58,964 bases of DNA from Pleurotus djamor (taxonomy: Eukaryota > Basidiomycota > Agaricomycetes > Agaricales > Pleurotaceae): the NCBI GenBank assembly GCA_029747585.1, contig JAPEVF010000252.1, positions 1-58,964 of the forward strand, in the 5' to 3' direction. Shown here piece after piece: positions 24,030 through 36,032 of the stretch. Positions within the stretch are counted from its first letter, which is position 1, and every line of letters begins with the position of its first letter. The position numbers and the translations under genes were made by a program. The notes under the pieces are model-generated. The model was given only the letters and a program-made list of their open reading frames with translations, was not told the origin of the DNA and did not search any database.

Positions 24030-26340
24030 TCATCAACGCACCATGGGCTGCTATAGAGGCTTGGCCTCCCTTTTCTAATCCATAGGGTATGCTATGACCG
24101 ATCGCTGTGACCATTATTCGGCGTAGGTAGATCGAAGGGGGAGAGAAACCCAATAGTTCGTGATGTCAATGACGTCATACTTCGACTTGAGTTGTACTGA
24201 CAGCGTTCTAGGGGCGATGAACGGGTTGGAACGCGAATCCTTGGAGGGTGTCGACCCGGCCATCCTCGCGTCCTCATTGATAATTGCTGACCAGCGTTTG
24301 GATAGCATCTATACAAAAAGCCGTCTCAGCCAACAAGAACGAGAAACGCAAGGAAGATATTGACACTCACTTCAAATTGGGCCTCGAACCCAGAGTCGAG
24401 GGCAGAGAGTACCCAGGTGAGCACTGGTTTAAGCTCTAGATGCGGTTGGGGTCTTGAAGCATCAACTAAGGAAGAACCACCGTTGCTTTGACCCAGAGTC
24501 AATCATGATAAGGGGTGCAAGTTTTTTCGCAGTACACCCGCTGTAATAACCGTGAGTCACGACTAAGACCATGAATACGAGCTAGACGAAGGCCCGAGCA
24601 TGCCGCGTTGACATCGGTAGGTCGATACGAGCCCGTAGCGCAATTATGTTCGACTGAAAGTGAGGTCGTCCAGACCGTTCACTCCTTGTGCTTGAAGCAA
24701 AGTCGCGCCGCCAAGGTGTTGTTGACACCTAATGTTGGGGGCCCAAACGCGTACGAAGAAGCGGTCATTCATGATCCATGAAGTACAAACGTCTAGCCGC
24801 GAAACAAACGTTCGAGGAACAGAGGAAATAATTTGGTGGTACAGCAAAACGATGGCTTCCATCCAACCGTGCAGTACAGACAGAGCGGTATGAGCCATGG
24901 CTACGACTCCTCCCATTGCACTGGTAGTGTACAATTCAAGCATGGTTTCTTCATCCCAGCCCGCCGCTAATGTCCGATTATTCTTCATCCTCTTCCGCGC
25001 TTGAGTTGAGAAGCATAAACCTCACTCCGACCGTGACCAGCATACCCACTTAGCAAGGTTCGAGCTTCAAGGTCTCGAGTTTGAAGAACCCAGTCGAAGC
25101 CATCGTATTTGTCACAAGGCTGCAGGTAGGATGGGGTAAAGAGCTCGGCTGGGTTCTGAGTGCGAGGTGGCTTCGCCGAAGAGAAAATGCATGGTTACAC
25201 AGAGGGCCGATGACGAGGTGATCGGCAGCAAGCTAGACGATGAGCATGGGCGGAGCCGCGTAATCGCATGGTCACTGCAACGCTTGATTGTCGACGAACG
25301 TAGAATAGTCCAATCGAACTCGTGGACTCGTTTGACGCTCACGGCCGTGTAAGACGGAGACATAGGGTAGGAAAAGTCCCCTCAGAAGAGCCCCCATGGT
25401 TCGATCCTCCTACTGACAGTTCTTCTCCAGCCTTCTTGCATCGTCCGCCGTGGGGTAAGGCCGACTTTGGTGTTGGAGCAGAGGCGTCATGAGGGCGTTA
25501 AACAGTGTCGCCTGGTAAAAACGCAAAGCCTTGATGACACGTGATGAAATCAGAGAGAGTTTTTGAATTGAAGACACTGGTTGATGGCGAACGTGATGCT
25601 TGGGAGCAAAAGAAGGCTCCTCGTCGCCGTCAGGAACACGAAAGTGGGGGACAAAGCGAGAGGTGGATGGCGCGACGTCAGCGATTCGCTATGAAAATGA
25701 CCTGGGGGAATATGCGTATGAGTTCTCGATGACCATACTGTGATGCAAGGAAAGAACGCACCTGTGAACCAGGGTAAGTATGCATCAGGACACGATGACG
25801 CGTCGCTTCCATGACTCACGACCGCATCATAGCTTTCAAGTGTTGACTATCAGAGTACCATTTACCTAGTAAGTTCACCTCAAAGTCAGTCTCCTGAATG
25901 TGTGGAGAGTGCTCGAAAGATAGCACTCACTTCATCAACTCAGTGTTGAGCAAGATAAACCAGGCTTGGTGCCTCTTCGAAGCAGCTTCAAAGACGTCGT
26001 TCGTGTCTCCAGGACATGGATTATCAGTCGTGAATAGTGACGGAGAAGCGCAAGCAAGTTGTGGTCGTGAACGTCAACGCGTAACGGACCCGCTTGTGCG
26101 TCGTGAAGATGCATGACGCATCACAGATTGTGTGGTTGTGCTTGATTCGGGGTCCGTCACACTCCGAATGCGTCAGGAGGAAAGGGGTGGCACAGGAGAA
26201 GAGACGAAGGAGGCACCAAGTTGGACATCGATTCACTCGTTGAAGTTAAGTAGGCCGGTGACCATCGTCTCCTTTTCAAGTGACGACCTCATAGCGGTCT
26301 GGTCACGAGGCTAGAAGTCAAGCTTCATTCACAGGCAATA
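24030..26340 (-). pseudogene. Decayed minus-strand repeated locus, interval 3 left
   Basis: Blocks in order: GCACCATGGGCTGC (24038), SRSNPFIAPRTLS frame (24190-24240), CCTCGAACCCAGAGTCGAGG (24383), CAGTACAGACAGAGC (24873; also 13523), an exon-like block at 25490-25640, and TGTGGTTGTGCTTGATTC (26130-26167). The series stops where the KDZ element begins and resumes after it at about 36.6 kb. Confidence 0.45.
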
Positions 26341-26433
26341 CTGTCCAAATGATGTATGATATGACTATACGTTATAGTTGAGTGCGAGACATGAAGACTA
26401 TAGCTTATAGTACGGTGATCCATGATGTATCAC
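26341..26433 (+). repeat. KDZ left inverted end
   Basis: Starts CTGTCC, continues with an ATATGACTATA-type string and TAGTTGAGTGCGAGACAT, contains ACTATAGCTTATA and ends in TGATGTATCAC (26423-26433). It aligns with gaps to the reverse complement of 36033-36131. Confidence 0.75.
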
Positions 26434-27114
26434 CTCTCGCTTATATAAGTTTCCCTAATGGGGCATTAGCCACAGAGACCTCAGCCCAGCCAAAACGCCT
26501 TCGCGCGCCATCCCGTTTAGGACAGAAGGTTCGGGCAGTGAGCGCATCACCACACGTCCGATTGGGACCTGTCAAAGCGCCCCAGCAAGGCACCACTTTG
26601 GCAGGGGGGTTCTGCGGAATCCACGTCCCACGCGAGACAGGCTTCGTTGTTGTTGATGACGTAGGTCGATCACATTTTGTGGTTTGGGTCACAGCGTTTC
26701 CGGAAAACCGATTTTGNCGAAAAAAAAAAACATACCCTATTAAAACATATCAGAATATCGGATCAACCGACCCACCATGAGCAGCGTGAACGGCCTGCCA
26801 TTGGAGCTCCCCTGTCCCGTGTCCGTTTCCAAAGGATCTTGGTTGTCTGGGCGCCAATATGATTACCAAAAATAATGTATATATTTGAGAAAATACATTT
26901 GCACTACAAAAACAAACCGTACACGAAAGCAAATGTATAGGAATAGTGAGCAAGTAATGACAGCAAGCTAGTAAGCACTAACGACAAGCAGAGAAACAGT
27001 AACAAAGCTCGAAATAGCATTTTTTTTTTTTGGAAAAGCGACAAAAAAGAGGTGGGGGAAAGAAAAGCATCGCAGGATCCTTGACCATCGACTACACGAT
27101 CACCATCACGGGGG
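26434..27114. other. Non-coding left arm of the KDZ element
   Basis: No supported gene. The region contains an N at 26717 beside an A-run, an AT-rich stretch at 26730-26960 and a poly-T run at 27020-27030. It is the 3' flank of K1. Confidence 0.5.
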
Positions 27115-28903
27115 TCAGCCCCTGGTAAGCGTCTCGACCTCCTTGCGCACGTTTGCTTTGCGTGAGCGTTTGCCACGAACAATAAGATCGGGGTTGACCT
27201 CGGTTACACGTTTACGTGAGCCCTTCTTAGGGACAGCAGCGGTGGTGTCATCCAGCTGGCGAACTGGCTCGTTCGAGGGATCCCCAGGTTGCGTTTGCGT
27301 TTCTGTTTCATTCGGTGGCAGGATGGCATCGTTACCGAGAACCGTGGACGGCGTCTCCCTCGGAGGCGAAGCGGGCGTCAACCCCATCGGGGACAACCCA
27401 GGCAGTAAATTGGGTACGTCTGGCGTTATCGGAACCTCTGCCGTCAGGTTGTTAGGTAGCGCTGATGTCGATCCAAGTGATGGTGTACCGGGAACGGGGG
27501 TGGGAGTGTCGAATGTGAATAAATCGTCGGGCAAAGGGTTATTGGCAAAGGCAAGTGCGTCGTGAAGCTGTTGGGTGAGGGACTGCTCCCCCTCATCGGT
27601 CCATGAGAAGTCAAAGCTCGACACCAAAGTGTCAATGGGAAGGGAGGGGTCGTTGTCGTCGTCGTTGGCACCGTTGACGGGGTTTGGGTTGGTGGTGCGA
27701 GGGACAGATTGGGGGATGGGGAGCGGCTGGGCAGTATCCTGAACGTTCGTAGACCCTGTCGCATCTGCACCTGCTGGGAATACAGGGGCAGAGCTTCGTG
27801 GCGCTTGGGAACTGCTGGATGGAACATCATTTGACAAGGTTGAACCGCATGGCTGGTTTAAAGCTCGTGCTTCGCAATCCTCTTGAGCTATATGAAAATG
27901 AAGAAGATAAGCCAACGTTCAGACGGAAGGCCACCAAACACGTACAATAAACTGTGTGAAGAAAGCTAGTGAAGGGAGCGATCACCTGCCCTTGGAAATC
28001 TACCATTGATTTACTAAAAGGTTTGCCTGCACTATTTCGGCCATGATGGACACTATTCAAGATGTAGTGAGATGATCGATCTCTAATCTGAATGTGAAGA
28101 ATGATACTTACGCGGTAGTACCAATCCTCCCACCGTTTATAGGGTCCGGACCACCGGCGAGAAGGGTGAACAACCACCCGGTGCGCAGGGACATCTGCTC
28201 GCACCACTGCATAAAGTGGTATGCAATTTCCTGTATACCTCTACACGATGGATCAGATATGAGATGAACAAAAATAGAACAATGAAATAGACTTACTCCG
28301 CAAACCGCGCCGGGGACGTCTCCTCCTCGAGGGTAGCTAAATGGGACACTCGCTTTGCTTCCTTGTACGCCTCGTATTCTTTGAGAAGCTGGGTCTTCAT
28401 TTCTGGCGTCTCAGCCTCGTAGCATTTGGTCGAAATTTGGCGCAGCTTTCCCAAGAATTCTCCGCGCTTAAGTTTCAGTCCTTTGCCGGCGGCGAGGACT
28501 AAGGGTTGGATCTTGTCTTTATAATTCTTCGCACAGTAGTAGTGGATGAACTGAGTGCAGCGACCATTTTTGATGGGGACGAAAGGTTTAACGCCGGTAG
28601 TCTTGTTTTTTCTCTTGTAATGGTATCGAAACCATGTTTTCAGAGCCTTTTGATCAGGGTCAGTCTCCCCGGATCCTGTCGCAGAAGGGTCGAACTTACC
28701 GCTTGCTCCTTAAGAATAGCCTCTCGAAGCGCGTTATCTTCCTGACCCACAGGGAGGACGACCGGCCATTTCTCAAAATAGCCCTTGAACATGTCCGGCC
28801 AGAACGTCGAGAGGCTTTGGGCCTTCTGTGACTCAATATAGCTATCTCCAAAAGACTCGAGGAAAGCTTTTTGCTCGGGCGTAGTTCTTTCTTTTGCGGG
28901 CAT
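27115..28903 (-). CDS. K1: uncharacterised KDZ-borne protein (520 aa)
   Basis: Five exons: 28700-28903, 28297-28646, 28112-28240, 27946-28052, 27115-27887. Introns of 53, 56, 53 and 58 bp are GT-AG and all phases agree. The N-terminal region (MPAKERTTPEQKAFLES, then LSTFWPDMFKGYFEKWP) and the middle (GWLFTLLAGGPDP, then VHHGRNSAGKPFSKS) match, from memory, a basidiomycete-wide family of unknown function. The C-terminal half is low-complexity Pro/Thr/Asp and ends in a basic segment with GKRSRKANVRKEVE, a plausible nuclear localisation signal. It is transcribed away from K2 from a shared 220-bp region. I infer an accessory role for the element; no enzymatic motif is visible. Confidence 0.75.
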
Positions 28904-28947
28904 AGTCTGGCGAGGTAGGGTGGCGAAAACCGGCAGTTGGGTGCATA

Positions 28948-29007
28948 CTAGGTGATGTGACGCATGGGGACAATATCCCTACTCGTACTGAGTGATACAT
29001 CACCTAG
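28948..29007. promoter_or_regulatory. Inverted repeat in the K1/K2 divergent promoter
   Basis: CTAGGTGATGT (28948-28958) is perfectly inverted at 28997-29007, and the right arm lies in GTGATACATCAC (28992-29003), the same palindrome as in the transposon ends. A TATA-like CATATAAATAC at 29083-29093 serves K2. The site is a candidate operator for a protein of the element. Confidence 0.6.
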
Positions 29008-29122
29008 ACGTTTTTTTCGCGTTTGAAAAGGAAAAGAAGTTGCAAGAGACCACGTTGAACTGTACAGTTTTTCATTTGAATCCATATAAATACACGGCAG
29101 GAAGGTTGCTTACCCCCCAACA

Positions 29123-29972
29123 ATGAAGCCCACCTTCACTCTCGACGACCTCACTGCTATGCTCTCCCAGATCATGGCCACCGAAAGGGCCATGGCTGGG
29201 ATCGTTACCAACGACCCTGCCAACGCGAACGCCGCGTCCAACAATGCCGCTGCTGCTCCCACCGCTGCTCCCACCGCCGCCGCTAACAACAACGGCAGCA
29301 ACAACAACGCCGGCGCTCCCGCTGCTCCCGCTCCCGCAGCGGCAGGCAATACTGGAGCTGCTGCACCGTCTCCTCCTGCCCTCGCTGCTCCCGCTGGGCT
29401 GGCTGCTCTCGCTGTCGGCGGTTCTGGTGGTGGCGGAGTGGTTCACCCTCCCACTCAAGGAGCCGCGCCTGGAAAAGGAAAGGAACCGGATGGTGAGTTG
29501 CACGGATCAAGNTTTTTTTTTTAATTCAATTACTTACTTATAACGTCTGTAGCTTCCAGCCGTGCCGCGGGTGCAATTTGCTGCCCCAACTGCAAAACCC
29601 TCTTGAGCCTCACCTTGGCTGCAGTCGCTAGCAGCGGTGGCCCCTACTACGCCGTCACCATTGGCCGAGAGGTTGGAGTGTTTACGGACTGGTATGCTAA
29701 CTCCGTTTTTTTTCAATTAATTATTTCTAATATTTGATATTTTTTAACTCACAGGTTTGGNCGTCGTCCGTGACCTAGTCACGGGTGTCCCAGATTGGCA
29801 TGCACGCCGCTTCGGGACGCACGAGGAGGCTTTGGCCTACTTCAACGACCATCTTGCCCGCGGTTGGGTGCGCCAGTACTCTGACCCGGCCTGGCAAGCC
29901 TCCCAGTCCTCGTGCGGCCCCTCGTCTGGCCCCTCGCCTGGCCCAGGCCCATCCGGCTCCTCGTGCAAGTAG
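29123..29972 (+). CDS. K2: viroplasmin/RNase H1 N-domain protein (241 aa)
   Basis: Exons 29123-29492, 29553-29691, 29755-29972. The ATG is 30 bp after a TATA-like box. Residues 1-120 are an Ala/Asn/Pro-rich linker. A CPNC pair (CCPNCKTLL) follows, then PYYAVTIGREVGVFTDW joined across intron 2 to VVRDLVTGVPDWHARRFG and THEEALAYFNDHLARG. This is the pattern of the small domain found in caulimovirus viroplasmin and at the N-terminus of eukaryotic RNase H1, which binds RNA:DNA hybrids or dsRNA. No RNase H catalytic domain follows; the protein ends in a Ser/Gly/Pro tail. The N at 29761 must be dropped to keep frame. Role in the transposon is inferred only. Confidence 0.78.
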
Positions 29973-30176
29973 TAGGTGTCGTTGCGCGTGTCCTAGTCGT
30001 AGTTGTGTTGCTGTACAAGTCGTAGTCGCATAGTCGTGTAGTTGGTGCCATCGTCGTTACGTAGTAGTTGATATCAGTATGATTTGTAGTTGGAAATATA
30101 GTTGTCTGTTGGTGAGAAACACGTCGCAAACACTAAGCTGGTCATCTGGATATACGGACAAATATGAATTGAGGAC

Positions 30177-31093
30177 TTAACCGATCTGGTACCTAAGCTG
30201 CCGCATCTCGTGCTCGTGTACTAACTCTCCGCGGTCCATGGACGCGTAACACGATAGCTCCTCCATATAGGCACAGGCCTCCCGAATCAAACGCTCTGCC
30301 GCAGAGACCTTCCGAAAGTCCGACTGAACTCCTTCAAGCTGGAGAATGGCGTGCATACAACGCTTGATGACGTTACCAAGGTGATCGAGCTGAAGCAGCG
30401 CTTCATTTAGCCCATCACGTCGACCTTCGACAAGCTGCTTGTAGATAAGCTCGGCATATTGAACGGCGCTCCCTTTGGTGAGCAGATGGAACTCGTTAGA
30501 GACTGAGTTTACAAGCTGCATCCAACCCGCTGTATCGACTGGATTAGCACTTCTAAGATGAACGTGAACATTTTAGATACTCTGTCATCTGAACACCATA
30601 ACGTTGAAAAATGAACTACGTACGGTGTTCCTTTGGACAATGTAGCTCCAGCGATTATCAAGTTCTTTGTCGATTCAGCTTGGAAACGTCGACGTTGAAT
30701 TGGCAGTGCAGCCTTCTTCCTGGAGAGCCAAATGAGGTCAAGACTCGTTGAGAAGAGAAGGAGGCACGTACTTAGTGTAATAGCGTTTACTTTTTTCCCG
30801 ATTGGCTATGTTTCTCTCTTCATCGGTGGTGTATATGCGAGGGCGTCCTCTAGAGCTAGTCACGGGCGGTTTGCGATTGGCCTTGGGACTAGTCGGGGTG
30901 CGTGGGGCTGGTAGTAGAGGGGATTGGTTCAATTTTTTGATTTGGCTGTTGCAACGTCAACAAACATGATTAAAACCACCGAACTGTGTGGAAAACAAAC
31001 GTACGTTCGATTGTAGTACCTTCTACTGTTTCTCCGATCTCCTTCCTTCCTTTCCTCGGGAGTGTGATACAGTCGTGGGCGACCACCAGGCAT
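30177..31093 (-). CDS. K3: basic protein with two GRPR motifs (244 aa)
   Basis: Exons 31005-31093, 30772-30945, 30624-30719, 30177-30552; introns 59, 52 and 71 bp, all in phase (245 codons). The N-terminal half carries two related units, GRPRLYHTPEER...RRNSRRYYNR and GRPRIYTTDEER...REKSKRYYTK. GRPR is the core of AT-hook DNA-binding motifs, and the Arg/Lys-rich helix after each resembles a basic region. The C-terminal ~125 residues are predicted helical and contain no known catalytic motif. A DNA-binding role for the element is a reasonable inference. Similar RPRxY proteins occur in other mushrooms in my memory, all uncharacterised. Confidence 0.7.
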
Positions 31094-31389
31094 TGGGGAG
31101 AAGGTGAGCCTTAATGTGTATATGAACGGCGAAGTTCGAGTTCTTACTTTTAATCTGATTCTCAGAAAAACTCGATTGGAGGAGATTGGCTGAATGAATT
31201 CCCCTCTAGAAAATTGGATATGAAGCGTAGACCTGCTCACATTAAGATAGACTCTTCTAGTAGTCATAAATGCTGTGGAAGAGAGCAGCATATTCTCGTT
31301 TTCATTGCTGACCCCTATCGAATACCATCACCTGACCCAAGTTCAAGACTTCGGAATATCGGGTGTCAGCATCAGGGTCAGACTAGACC

Positions 31390-32091
31390 ATGACTCAGAC
31401 TCGGTGTGTAAAACGGTCCATGTGATGTTCGGTGCTTTTACTGATACTTGGACACAGCCGTCCTACCTTTCGGGACGTTGTTGTCCTTNCCCCCCCGCGG
31501 AAACCCTCGAACTCGCCAATACCAGTGGCAAAATGACATCGAATACGATGGAACACCCCAAGAAATGGACGCGTTTTTGGAGTACCTCGCACCCATCCTT
31601 CGCTCCGCCCGGCAACAAGGCGAAAGCTCAGAGTTCTTTCGAGCTCTGTGGCTTATTCTTTTCGATCGCTTCCCCTTGAAGAACATCCCTAGCGACCCCA
31701 ATGAACTTCGTCGAGCTACCCTCCACCACCAGCGTGTAAGAGTCCGCACAATTCTTCCATTCTTCATACGCTGAGCCAATTCTTCCATTCTCTCACAGCG
31801 GGTTGGTTTTCGCCTTGTCATGCGTGCCGGCCGCACTTCTGGAGCCTTTTCTGGTCACTGGCGCGACGTTATCAAGCTTGCTGCTGATCGAGCCAAAAGG
31901 GTGAGTTTCATGAATGTTCTTATGCTTGAGCTTGTCAACTTATCCCTTCATAGCGTGCAGAATGGAACGAACACGGCAACGGGCTGCCTCCGACGAGCCA
32001 CCAGTACATTATTGCCTTCGAAGAAGATATTGAAGTTTGGGTGGACTGTGATGAGGAGGGGGGGCCTTACGACGGTTTCATTTACTTGTAA
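31390..32091 (+). CDS. K4: orphan protein of 176 aa
   Basis: Exons 31390-31403, 31458-31735, 31799-31900, 31954-32091; introns 54, 63 and 53 bp. The first exon encodes only MTQT plus two bases. Visible motifs are PTFRDVVVLPPRGNP, YQWQNDIEYDGTPQEM, FLEYLAPILRSARQQ, SGAFSGHWRDVIK and a C-terminal EEDIEVWVD. Dropping the N at 31489 gives one frame. I recall similar basidiomycete hypothetical proteins but no function. The tiny first exon is the weakest part: an alternative start further upstream (an ADPYR-containing frame at 31300) is possible. Confidence 0.6.
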
Positions 32092-32195
32092 TGCCATGTC
32101 GTTATTGACCGTGAAGTAAACTGTGTGATCATTTTATAGAAACTCATTGTCAATTTCTTCGCTGGGAAACAGATCGAGAAAAGCAAGATATTTAG

Positions 32196-32205
32196 ATCTA
32201 TAAAG
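32196..32205 (+). promoter_or_regulatory. TATA-like element before K5
   Basis: TCTATAAAGA lies 12 bp before the first ATG (32217) and 36 bp before the second (32241). The second ATG may therefore be the real start. Confidence 0.4.
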
Positions 32206-32216
32206 AGTGTCGACTC

Positions 32217-35200
32217 ATGAATAGTCTACCCTCAGATTCCATGGCCCCACGTAGCCTGAAGCGAGCCCTCATTGAGGTTGAACACTATCCTGACACCAGC
32301 ACTGTCGCGCCGATTCATCGTCTCACTGACGTCGCAGTCACCCAAAGCGGATTCTCAACCACCCACTCCTACTACAATGCCACGGTCCCTATCCCTGAGG
32401 ACGTATCCGCAGGAAATGATACTGACCTCCCTGTCGAGGTCGAAGGTGATGTATATTACCCCGACAACAGCGAGGACAACACCGTTGATCCTCTACTCAA
32501 CCCCCGCATCCGCAGCCGACTCCACGGTGTATGCTCCAATTTCTACTCTATATATTGGCTTCGCTAACCTATCCCTTATTAAGGACAACCCGCTGCTTAC
32601 TTGGATACCATATCGCGAGGAATTCGTGTCTGAGTTGCTCAATCACGAAGCTCCGCTGTGCGACATTCAGATATGTGGATTTTGTGAATCAAGCGCTTTG
32701 GCCGAATTCCGGTGTACGACCTGCTTTGATCAGTCTATGGTCTGCATCGCATGCATCATCTCACGACATCGCTCATTTCCCTTCCATGGCCGTATCCAGG
32801 TAAGTCCCGAATCCAATGCTTCTTCCGCGATCTAGACTTACCCATGGTGTCCCATAGCGCTGGAATTCATCTTTTTTCGAGCATTGCACCCTCCATTCCT
32901 TAGGTTTCCGCTTGCAACTTGGCCACAAGGGTGGGGAACCATGTCCCAACCCACAGCCGGCGTTTCGGGATGGATTTGTCGTGATCTGTTTACAAGGCGT
33001 TCAGACGGTCGGCGTAGATTTCTGCGGATGCACCCAAGCTGTCACCCGACACGTTCAGTTGCTTCAATACCAATTATTCCCAGCCACTGTTATTGAACCG
33101 CGGACCGCGGCTACATTCGAAGTCTTGCGTTTCTTCCAACTCCTTTCGTTCACCTCAAAGGTTTCAGCCCATGCATTCTATAAGGGTCTGGAACGGCTCA
33201 GCAATAATCTCGGGCGTTCACTCCCGGTGAGTTTGTTGACATTGCTCGTCCAGCCTCTTACTCATATTGTCTCCACTATTATAGGACCGATATATTTCTT
33301 TCCTGCGCATCATACGTGAATGGCGGCACGTTCTGCTCTTGAAACGGTCTGGCTCAACATACGGAGGTCGACGTGTGGCTGATGTCGAACCTGGGGAACT
33401 TTCTGTTCTCTGTCCAGCGTGTCCGCATCCAGGAAAAAACTTACCAGAAGGGTATCTGTCTGAAGAACCATCGAAACGGTAGGAAGCGTCAACCCCATCA
33501 ATATCAATCAATCAACTTGACACGCTGTCTAATTACTAGATGGCTATATACCCTTTTTCTCGCCATCGATGCTAACTTCAGGCTCAAACGTCTTGCCTCG
33601 TCCTCCGACTCTCGGGATCCTGGCCTTAGCACAGGGCTCGCCTACTTTGTTGACGAAGGAAACTATAAACAGTTTCTCGCATCTGCGGATGACCAACCCA
33701 ACGAAACGAACACATGCAATAATTACGATGCAGTCAAACTGGCTAGTGCCCGTGGAGGCCACGGGACCACTGCCTCGGGTGTGGGGACCATTGAGTGTAG
33801 CCGCCACGATATGAAGCGGCCATTATCAGTGGGAGACTTACAAAAGGGAGAACGGTACGCTTCTGAAATATATCCACTATGTGATGTATCACCTGGTAAC
33901 CTTGTTCAATAGATACGTCAACATGGATTACCTCTTCTTCTCGAGCATCGGAAATCATTCCCCGAACCTTCTCAACATTTCGTACGACATCGCGTGTCAA
34001 TGGTCAGTCAACCTGCGGGCTCGCGCCTTGACATATCCTATGTCCTTCTCTCAAGCCCTTGACCGGCAACAAGCAATGCGATTTCTTGTCCCAAAGTTTC
34101 ACCTATATGCACACAGGGATTACTGTCAAGTCAATTACTCTTTTAATCTTACTCCTGATGTGGGGCGTACGGACGGTGAATCACCTGAGCGAGGCTGGGC
34201 TGCGATGAACCCCGTTGCTAGTAGCACAAAGGAAATGGGGCCAGGGTCTCGGCGCGACACCCTCGACGACCATTTTGGGGATTACAATTGGAGGAAGGTT
34301 GTTATCATTGGTTCGTAGCTGCCATTCTTTTAAGTTATCTCCGTTTGATCACTTATTGTTTGGGTAGATCAAACTCTACTTTCGCGTTTCAAAGAAGCTG
34401 TCTCAAATCGTTCCGTACACTACAATCACTTTATTGATCTGGGCAGGTCCCTGCCTCCTGCCTCCGTGAATGCATTCAACAAGGCAGTATGGGACTGGGA
34501 GGCTAGCCGTACAAAGGTCAACCCATACGAGGCAAAGAACGAGTCGGTAGCACAAGCAAAGATCAGGTTAGACCTTGCAAAGGAGGATGCTGAGGCGATT
34601 GCCAGGGACGAGCAAGTCTTTGTCCACCACGCAATCAGCCCTAGCGTCTTAGTCTCTCAGGGACTCGACCTACAAGAACAACAAGTCCGATTACAGAGGG
34701 ACCGGAGTAATCTTGGGACCGGTGCTACTTTGCGACAACAGGCCGCAATTCTGGAACGCGGGAATCGATTGTCGCGACGCATCACCGTGTGGAATAGCAT
34801 CGCAGACAGCTACATCCCCGGCATCAGCCAGCACGCAGCATCATCAGAGGACCCGGTTTCGCTCAAGGTCCTCCTTCCATCTGATGTTATCACCCTCCTC
34901 AATGGAGATACAAGGCTAGCCGAATATGAATGGCGGTTGCGCTATGGCCAATGTCTGGATTTCCTTTCTGAGCTCCGCCGCCTCCTTCTACTTCTAAGTT
35001 CTATGTACCGATCGAAGGATGCCCTTGTCCGCGGACAACATCACAACTCACGGAGTGTCACTTTGGTGAAAAACGTCCAAACACGAATCCACAGCGCTCG
35101 CGACAGCTACCGTTCCGGACGCTCTGCGCTTGTTACTCTTGGTGCCTACCTGGGAAAATCGGGTTGGGAATCTGTTCTCAAAGTCCTGGCTGATTCTGAT

Positions 35201-35720
35201 CTCCGCAGTCTGGGAACGGGAGAGGATGCGGCAAACATAGAGATCATTCCTCCCGCACAACAGTCCGAAGGCCATCGCGTGGTCTCGTGGATTTGGGCAG
35301 CTCGTCGACCAGATACGGGGACCGAAATGACCCAGGGAATGAACGAGGGTAAGTTGGTATATCTATATTCGGCAATCTCGAAGCGCCTAAATTTATTTTT
35401 AGCCCTACGTATTGAATTCTGCAAGTCTCGAGCTCGGGTCCAACGATGGCAAGAAGAGTGTCTCCTCCTAGTCGAGGAAATGCGGCGTGTCATCGCNTTT
35501 TTTTTTGTGGAAGGCGAAAGAGTGGCAAACCAAGGCAGAGCAGTCGTCTGGCGGTGCTCAGGCTTACGCATGGCGACAGGCGTCTATACAAGTCTCATTG
35601 GCGAAAAGGTGTGAGATACAATGGAAGGATACCGCGGCACAATTGAAAGAGGGAGACGGTGTTGTGGTGGTTGGGGAAAAGTTGGCCGAGTACATACCTT
35701 CAGACACAGCCGTAGCTTGA
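32217..35720 (+). CDS. K5: CxC2-KDZ transposase (about 1,033 aa)
   Basis: Eight exons: 32217-32528, 32584-32799, 32858-33226, 33285-33478, 33540-33854, 33913-34310, 34368-35348, 35403-35720; all introns 54-61 bp GT-AG and in phase. Residues ~105-200 form the CxC2 cysteine cluster (CDIQICGFCESS, CTTCFDQSMVCIACI, later CPNP and FCGC). CPACPHPGKNLP and LFLAIDANFRLKR precede the RNase H-like core, where likely catalytic acidic residues lie in VNMDYLFFSS, SYDIACQW and GRTDGESPERGW. FHLYAHRDYC and GPGSRRDTLDDHFG are further KDZ signatures. The C-terminal third is helical and ends AYAWRQASIQ...CEIQW. The N at 35497 in a T-run breaks the frame if counted as a base; dropped, the frame runs to the stop at 35720. 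The enzyme would cut and join the element's ends in the nucleus. Confidence 0.92.
33881..33892. repeat. GTGATGTATCAC palindrome in a K5 intron
   Basis: A perfect 12-bp palindrome identical to the core of the terminal motif lies inside the intron at 33855-33912, so it is not forced by the protein sequence. Confidence 0.7.
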
Positions 35721-36032
35721 GGACACAGATATGTTTTAGTTGCAAGACATGGGGCGATTTGTTTTCCGCGAATTCGGTTCGATTTGATGTTTTTAGCCAC
35801 GTTGTGGTCAGTCCATGTGGCCTACCTGGGGGAGATGAATGGGAGATGGATCTAACCACGCTATTGAAGGGCGAAGGTACACCTCGGCAGTTCGCGGCAA
35901 GATTGGATCACAGATTATTGTCCATTTGCAGTAGGGAGGGCGCACGACGCACCGACAGCCTGCCCAAAGGGAGGTATTGGGTGGCTGAAGCCCAAAAAGG
36001 AGCTGATGTAAGCAACGCAAACGGCGCAAAAA
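35721..36032. other. Non-coding right arm of the KDZ element
   Basis: Open frames here overlap one another and carry no motif. The stretch is the 3' flank of the transposase gene up to the right inverted end. Confidence 0.5.

Noticed and set aside
32884..33096. Alternative plus-strand frames inside K5
   Set aside because: They are shadows of exon 3 of the transposase; the CxC2 and KDZ motifs fix the true frame.
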